DNA of 64,000 bases from Burkholderia sp. (lineage in GTDB: Bacteria; Pseudomonadota; Gammaproteobacteria; Burkholderiales; Burkholderiaceae). Each line of letters starts with the position of its first letter. Position 1 is the first letter of the stretch. The notes under the pieces were generated by a model. It made no database searches. It worked only from the letters and a program-made list of their open reading frames with translations, and was not told where the DNA came from. The position numbers and the translations under genes were made by a program. Shown in pieces: positions 59,074-64,000 of the stretch. The stretch spans positions 1 to 64,000 of the forward strand of contig CP144362.1 in assembly GCA_040954445.1 (NCBI GenBank), written 5' to 3'.

Positions 59074-60549
59074 TTAGGCTTCCTCGGCCCAGGACATGTT
59101 GTCCCGCGCGAGCAGGGCCGACGAGGCGGCCGGCCCGTAGGTGCCAGCCGTATAGAGGCGCGGTCGGTCGCCCGGCTGCTCCCAGCCATCGAGGATCGGT
59201 TCGATCCAGGCCCAGGCGGCTTCCAGCTCGTCGCGGCGCATAAAGTGCGTTAGGCGCCCGCGGATCACGTCGATCAGCAGGCGCTCATAGGCTTCTGCGC
59301 GCCGTTCCGGAATCGCCTGCTGCAGGTCCAGGTTCAGGCTCACGGGCACCATGTTCATGCCGCTGCCCGGCTCCTTGGCCAGCATTTGCAGCTGGATCGA
59401 CTCTTCCGGCTGGAGCTGGATCACCAGGCGGTTGCTGTAGTGGCGCGGGCCGTCTGGGATGATCGAGAAGGGTAGGTCAGCAAACTCGATGACGATCTCC
59501 GACTGGCGTTTCTGCAGCCGCTTGCCGGTGCGTAGGAAGAACGGCACATTGGCCCAGCGCCAGTTGTTGATATAGGCGCGCAGCGCGACGAAGGTCTCGT
59601 TGCGGCTATCGGGCGGCACGTTGTCCTCCTCGAGGTAGCCCTTCACGGGTTGGCCGTCGACGGCACCGGCCGCGTACTGGCCGCGCACTGTGTCACGCGC
59701 GATGTCGGTCGGGGTCATCGTTCGCAGCGAGCGCAACACCTTCAGCTTCTCGTCGCGCACCGCGTTTGGATCGAGCGAGACCGGCGGCTCCATCGCGACA
59801 ATGCACAACAGCTGCAGCAGGTGGTTCTGTACCATGTCGCGCAGCGCGCCGGTTTGGTTGTAGAAACCGGCTCGGCTACCTACGCCCACCGTCTCAGCCA
59901 CCGTGATCTGCACGCTGCGGATGTACGGTGCCTGCCACAGCGGCCCGAAGATTGGGTTGCCGAAGCGCAGCACCATCAGGTTCTGCACCGTTTCCTTGCC
60001 GAGGTAGTGGTCGATCCGGTAGATCTGTGACTCCGCGAAATGACGACCCACGTCGTTGTTGATCGCCTGGGCCGAGGCCAGGTCGTGGCCGAGCGGCTTC
60101 TCCAGCACCACCCGCGAGCTTTCGTTGAGCAGGTTCGTACTCGAGAGGTTGTCACAGATGGTGGTGAATAGCTCCGGAGAGGTCGACAGGTAGAACACGC
60201 GGATCGCCTCCTTGCGGGAGGCCTCGACCAGACGCTGGTAGTCGCCGGCCTCGTTGACATCGATCAACACGTACTGGAACAAATCCAGGAAGCGGTCCCA
60301 GGCCTGTTGGGCGAAGGCCTTGCCGTCGATGAAAGGTCGCGACTGCTCCTCCATGAACTTGCGGTAGCCGTCGATGCCCCAGTCGCGACGACCGACCCCG
60401 ATGATGTGCGCCTCGGTCGACAGGTTACGATGCAGGTGCGCCATGTAGAGTGCGGGCAGCAACTTGCGTGCTGCGAGGTCGCCGCCGCCGCCGAAGATGA
60501 TCATGTCGACTGGCTGGTCTTGTGCTGGCTGGTTGTGCTGATTCTTCAT
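59074..60549 (-). CDS. zwf: Glucose-6-phosphate 1-dehydrogenase
   Basis: First enzyme of the oxidative pentose phosphate and Entner-Doudoroff routes, making NADPH. 491 aa, normal length. The N-terminal Rossmann motif is [17 protein letters not shown], slightly altered from the common GASGDLAKRK. The catalytic motif [13 protein letters not shown] is intact. Downstream motifs include [19 protein letters not shown] and [13 protein letters not shown] 60549 ([18 protein letters not shown]) is chosen; the frame to 60774 reads into a mini-element. No devB or glk neighbours are present. Confidence 0.94.
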   Translation of the reverse strand: MKNQHNQPAQDQPVDMIIFGGGGDLAARKLLPALYMAHLHRNLSTEAHIIGVGRRDWGIDGYRKFMEEQSRPFIDGKAFAQQAWDRFLDLFQYVLIDVNEAGDYQRLVEASRKEAIRVFYLSTSPELFTTICDNLSSTNLLNESSRVVLEKPLGHDLASAQAINNDVGRHFAESQIYRIDHYLGKETVQNLMVLRFGNPIFGPLWQAPYIRSVQITVAETVGVGSRAGFYNQTGALRDMVQNHLLQLLCIVAMEPPVSLDPNAVRDEKLKVLRSLRTMTPTDIARDTVRGQYAAGAVDGQPVKGYLEEDNVPPDSRNETFVALRAYINNWRWANVPFFLRTGKRLQKRQSEIVIEFADLPFSIIPDGPRHYSNRLVIQLQPEESIQLQMLAKEPGSGMNMVPVSLNLDLQQAIPERRAEAYERLLIDVIRGRLTHFMRRDELEAAWAWIEPILDGWEQPGDRPRLYTAGTYGPAASSALLARDNMSWAEEA

Positions 60550-60669
60550 GGGTGGTTCGCGGTCAAAGTCGATGAACGTTGAACGAACGGCTAATGCACC
60601 AGTGAGCTTGCCCCGGTTGTTCGTGCACCATGGGTGAGTCGTTATGCTGCCAGAATTTTTTCTACGCAC

Positions 60670-60807
60670 GGCGTTGTTGCATAAATCGAGCATGAGGACG
60701 CAATGGAATGGATTGCGGACCTCGCTCGTCTGCAATCCATTCATATCGCTTGAAATTATGCCTGTCGATGCCATTGCATCCTCGCGCTCGATTTATGCAA
60801 CTACGCC
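60670..60807. mobile_element. Right-end/right-end mini-element with 9-bp target duplication
   Basis: 138 bp. Flanks are tctacgcac (60661-60669) and tctacgcat (60808-60816), eight of nine bases identical. The ends are the usual terminal repeats (right one with ctacgcc); the centre is ggattgcggacctcgctcgt. It lies upstream of zwf. Confidence 0.82.
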
Positions 60808-60861
60808 TCTACGCATAGGAATTTCAACATGCCGCAGTCGTCCGTTTGGCATGTTACTGAT

Positions 60862-60900
60862 ATTGATCAGCAATTTCCAGATCACGAATTGCGGATCAAT
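60862..60900. repeat. Short AT palindrome (39 bp)
   Basis: attgatcagcaatttccaga and tcacgaattgcggatcaat: outer ends of the AT-rich family without a core, as at 38933. Confidence 0.5.
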
Positions 60901-60904
60901 ATGC

Positions 60905-61152
60905 AACAACGCCTGAACAAATTGCGCATCAGCTGTCGCTCTTTCTGCCGGCGATGCAGGTTCCGGCGAACCGTGACGATCATGTCCTCTTTGCTGGTTG
61001 GACGACTCTTGTCCAGCGTTTTCGTCTTGACATCCTGCTTGAGTAGTTTGTCCGGATCCAGTTTGGGGTAGTAGCCGGCCAGACGGATCAACCGCAGGCG
61101 TTTCGCGTTCTCGGCGACAAACTTTTCACTGCGGCGGACCGATGCACCGAAT
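60905..61152 (-). mobile_element. IS630-family fragment, second type
   Basis: The minus strand reads SVRRSEKFVAENAKRLRLIR, LAGYYPKLDPDKLLKQDVKT and LHRRQKERQLMRNLFRR. Same subtype as 38560-38932. It is truncated at 61152 by an IS903-type left end. Confidence 0.68.
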
Positions 61153-61450
61153 GGTGTTGTTGCATAAATCGAGCGAGATCCGTTGACGTTTACGCGCAAC
61201 GCTCGCGGGGCCAGCCCCCTATCAAGTCAGATTCCAGAGTAACTGCCTAATTTTGCCAAGAAAATGCGCAAGGACATACACAAGAAAGGTGAGCCGAAGG
61301 CACGCTACCGTGTCAGGAATTGGGCGGCCTATAATGAAGACCTGATCAACCGGGGGAACGTGACGATATGGATAAATGAAGCCGTCCTTGCCAGAATGGC
61401 CGACGCCATACCCACACGTGGTCGCCTGTGTCTATACGGCGATACGCTGA

Positions 61451-62573
61451 GGCGTTGTTGCATAAATCGAACGTGAGGACGCCATGGCATCGGACGGGCA
61501 TAATTCAGGCGATACGAACGGATTGCGGACGAGCGAGGTCCGCCATGCGGTTGATGACGCCGACGCGAACGGCGACCTCGGTCGCCTGCGCGGCGATGTG
61601 ACGCGCCCAGAGACAGTGGCCGGTGAGGGTCTTGAACCGATACATCGCATTCTCGGCAAGCGATCGCCGGTGGTAGCCACTGTGTTGCTTCCATTCTCGA
61701 CGACCGTCACGGGCAATTGCATCAACCGCGCCATTACGCCACGCCGCACCGGGCATATCCGCTGGCCAATGAGCGGCACCCTCGCGTGGCGGAATCGAAG
61801 GAATAGCACTGCGTGCAGCAATGGCCGCATGGCATGGCTTGGTGTCGTAGGCACCGTCACCGCCAATGACATCGATTTGTTCTTCGCGTGGAATCTGGTC
61901 GAGCAACTTGGCCAGAGCGTCACCGTCAGCCACATTCTGATTCGTCATTAGCGCGGCATGCACTTGACCTGTATTCGCGTTGAGCGCGAGATGGACTTTA
62001 CGCCACGTGCGCCGCTTCGAGTAGCCGTGCTGGCGCACCTTCCATTCACCTTCGCCATAGACCTTCAGACCGGTGCTGTCGACAACCAGATGGATCGGTT
62101 CATTGTCACGAAGGATCGGCAGTTCGACATCAAGCGTTTTTGCCCGGCGACAGAGCGTGGTGTAATTCGGCACCGGCAAGCTCGGGAAGGCCAAATCGCG
62201 CAGACTTTGGGTGAAACCTTGCAGGGCGCGCAAGGTCAGTCGATAGACGGTCTTCACGCCAAGTAATGCCTGAATCAGCGTATCGCCGTATACACACGGG
62301 CGACCACGTGTGGGTATGGCATCGGGCATTCTGGCAAGGACGGCTTCATCTATCCATATTGTTACGTTCCCCCGGCTGATCAGGCCTTCATTATAGGCCG
62401 CCCAATTCCTGACACGGTAGCGTGCCTTCGGCTCACCTTTCTTGTGTATGTTCTTGCGCATTTTCTTGGCAAAAATTAGGCAGTTACTCTGGAATCTGAC
62501 TTGATAGGAGGCTGGCCCCGCGACCATTGCGCGTAAACGTCAACGGATCTCGCTCGATTTATGCAACAACGCC
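61451..62573 (-). mobile_element. Intact nested IS903-type element with 9-bp target duplication
   Basis: 1123 bp inserted in another copy of itself in opposite orientation. Flanks atacgctga at 61442-61450 and 62574-62582 are identical. Recent transposition. Confidence 0.95.
61505..62461 (-). CDS. IS5-family (IS903 subgroup) transposase, intact
   Basis: 318 aa, with all three catalytic motifs (VVDSTGLKVYGEGEW; VIGGDGAYDTKPCH; YHRRSLAENAMYRFK). It is nearly identical to the 53.2-kb transposase: visible differences are MRKNIHKK for MRKDIHKK and GVKTVYRL for GVKIVYRL. Both have the TGHCLWARHIAAQATEVAVR C-terminal variant, so they belong to the same recent expansion. Confidence 0.95.
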   Translation of the reverse strand: MRKNIHKKGEPKARYRVRNWAAYNEGLISRGNVTIWIDEAVLARMPDAIPTRGRPCVYGDTLIQALLGVKTVYRLTLRALQGFTQSLRDLAFPSLPVPNYTTLCRRAKTLDVELPILRDNEPIHLVVDSTGLKVYGEGEWKVRQHGYSKRRTWRKVHLALNANTGQVHAALMTNQNVADGDALAKLLDQIPREEQIDVIGGDGAYDTKPCHAAIAARSAIPSIPPREGAAHWPADMPGAAWRNGAVDAIARDGRREWKQHSGYHRRSLAENAMYRFKTLTGHCLWARHIAAQATEVAVRVGVINRMADLARPQSVRIA

Positions 62574-62997
62574 ATACGCTGATTCAGGCATTACTCGGCG
62601 TGAAGACCGTCTATCGACGGACGTTGCGCGCCCTGCAAGGTTTCACCCAAAGTCTGCGCGATCTGGCCTTCCCGAGCTTGCCGGTGCCGAATTACACTAC
62701 GCTCTGTCGCCGGGCAAAAACGCTTGATGTCGAACTGCCGATCCTTCGTGACAATGAACCGATCCATCTGGTTGTCGACAGCACCGGTCTGAAGGTCTAT
62801 GGAGAAGGTGAATGGCAGGTGTGCGCCAGCACGGCTACTCGAAGCGGCGCACGTGGCGTAAAGTCCATCTCGCGCTCAACGCGAATACAGGTCAAGTGCA
62901 TGCCGCGCTAATGACGAATCAGAATGTGGCTGACGGTGACGCTCTGGCCAAGTTGCTCGACCAGATTCCACGCGAAGAACAAATCGATGTCATCGGC

Positions 62998-63655
62998 GGC
63001 GTTGTTGCATAAATCGAACGTGAGGACGCCATGGAATCGGACGGGCATAATTCAGGCGATACGAACGGATTGCGGACGAGCGAGGTCCGCCATGCGGTTG
63101 ATGACGCCGACGCGAACGGCGACCTCGGTCGCCTGCGCGGCGATGTGACGCGCCCAGAGACAGTGGCCGGTGAGGGTCTTGAACCGATACATCGCATTCT
63201 CGGCAAGCGATCGCCGGTGGTAGTAGCCACTGTGTTGCTTCCATTCTCGACGACCGTCACGGGTAATTGCATTAACCGCGCCATTACGCCACGCCGCACC
63301 GGGCATATCCGCTGGCCAATGAGCGGCACCCTCGCGTGGCGGAATCGAAGGAATAGCACTGCGTGCAGCAATGGCCGCATGGCATGGCTTGGTGTCGTAG
63401 GCACCGTCACCGCCGATGACATCGATTTGTTCTTCGCGTGGAATCTGGTCGAGCAACTTGGCCAGAGCGTCACCGTCAGCCACATTCTGATTCGTCATTA
63501 GCGCGGCATGCACTTGACCTGTATTCGCGTTGAGCGCGAGATGGACTTTACGCCACGTGCGCCGCTTCGAGTAGCCGTGCTGGCGCACCTTCCATTCACC
63601 TTCGCCATAGACCTTCAGACCGGTGCTGTAGACAACCAGATGGATCGGTTCATTG
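62998..63655 (-). mobile_element. IS903-type 3' portion, truncated by the next copy
   Basis: The right end is at 62998. The transposase C-terminal two thirds are readable (63052-63655) with an extra codon (SGYYHRRSLAE) and a VVYSTGL change that replaces the first catalytic Asp with Tyr. It is cut at 63656 by a plus-strand left end. Confidence 0.88.
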
Positions 63656-64000
63656 GGCGTTGTTGCATAAATCGAGCGAGATCCGTTGACGTTTACGCGC
63701 AACGGTCGCGGGGCCAGCCTCCTATCAAGTCAGATTCCAGAGTAACTGCCTAATTTTTGCCAAGAAAATGCGCAAGGACATACACAAGAAAGGTGAGCCG
63801 AAGGCACGCTACCGTGTCAGGAATTGGGCGGCCTATAATGAAGGCCTGATCAGCCGGGGGAACGTAACAATATGGATAGATGAAGCCGTCCTTGCCAGAA
63901 TGCCCGATGCCATACCCACACGTGGTCGCCCGTGTGTATACGGCGATACGCTGATTCAGGCATTACTTGGCTTGAAGACCGTCTATCGACTGACCTTGCG
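63656..64000 (+). mobile_element. IS903-type copy running off the window end
   Basis: The left end is at 63656, with consensus subterminal sequence to 63768. It continues past 64000; completeness is unknown. Confidence 0.9.
63769..64000 (+). CDS. IS5-family (IS903 subgroup) transposase, 5' part
   Basis: MRKDIHKKGEPKARYRVRNW through GRPCVYGDTLIQALLGLKTV, open to the window end. It is identical to the 53.2-kb copy over this stretch except GLKTVYRL for GVKIVYRL. Whether it is intact cannot be judged. Confidence 0.85.

Larger units (their letters stand above)
61153..62997 (+). mobile_element. IS903-type copy split by a nested IS903-type element
   Basis: The left end is at 61153. The transposase starts at 61264 (MRKDIHKKGEPKARYRVRNW) and is interrupted at LCLYGDTL by the insertion 61451-62573. 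It resumes at 62574 and continues to 62997, where a third copy begins. An insertion of GT-type bases near 62820 also shifts the frame. The target duplication atacgctga confirms the nesting. Confidence 0.9.

Overview
The window looks like a Burkholderia-type betaproteobacterial genome (Burkholderia sensu lato) in an advanced state of insertion-sequence (IS) driven decay, as in a recently host-restricted symbiont. This rests on the PHA cluster phaA-phaB-phaR, surE-pcm-nlpD-rpoS, cyoABCD, and the HisC, ProQ, RhlE, CoaD and SmpB sequences. I cannot name the species. Housekeeping genes survive as short intact islands, and almost everything between them is IS debris.

Layout. 1-1.3 kb: IS903-type, IS30 and IS630 debris. 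1.3-4.1 kb: phaA, phaB, phaR. 4.1-6.6 kb: decayed IS903-type copy, then tyrB. 7.1-7.9 kb: iteron-like array resembling a plasmid origin, with no rep gene. 8.4-12.3 kb: lysyl-phosphatidylglycerol synthase/flippase gene mprF and a frameshifted acvB. 12.9-15.8 kb: IS debris around a tRNA-Arg(CCU) gene interrupted by a 217-nt group I intron. 16.0-16.9 kb: two hsp20 genes. 18.6-19.6 kb: fbp. 21.3-23.5 kb: MFS transporter and a frameshifted PRC-barrel lipoprotein. 24.1-24.7 kb: decayed coxB. 27.1-31.5 kb: surE, pcm, nlpD, rpoS and an exonuclease gene. 32.2-36.1 kb: cyoABCD (bo3 oxidase). 39.0-40.1 kb: hisC. 41.4-42.1 kb: proQ. 42.8-45.4 kb: rho and trxA, split by an IS427-like element. 49.0-51.5 kb: rhlE, coaD, fdxA. 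51.7-54.2 kb: plasmid-type parB and an IS-broken parA. 55.6-56.8 kb: glycosyltransferase. 57.0-57.5 kb: smpB. 59.1-60.5 kb: zwf. 61.2-64.0 kb: nested IS903-type insertions.

The dominant repeat is an approximately 1123-bp IS5-family (IS903 subgroup) element with termini GGCGTTGTTGCATAAATCGA and 9-bp target duplications. About 25 copies or fragments are present. Three encode an apparently intact 318-aa transposase (53205-54161, 57913-58869, 61505-62461) and a fourth runs off the end. The element has also produced palindromic mini-elements made of two right ends (eight copies, two with 9-bp target duplications) and one made of two left ends. A separate AT-rich palindrome of about 117 bp and fragments of IS630, IS30 and IS427-like elements fill other gaps.

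The surviving genes cover storage-polymer metabolism, redox and NADPH supply (zwf, fbp), quinol oxidation, stress response (rpoS, hsp20, surE, pcm), transcription termination, ribosome rescue and envelope modification. Several genes look freshly damaged: acvB and the PRC-barrel lipoprotein by frameshifts in G/C runs, coxB by several frameshifts plus truncation, and parA by insertion.
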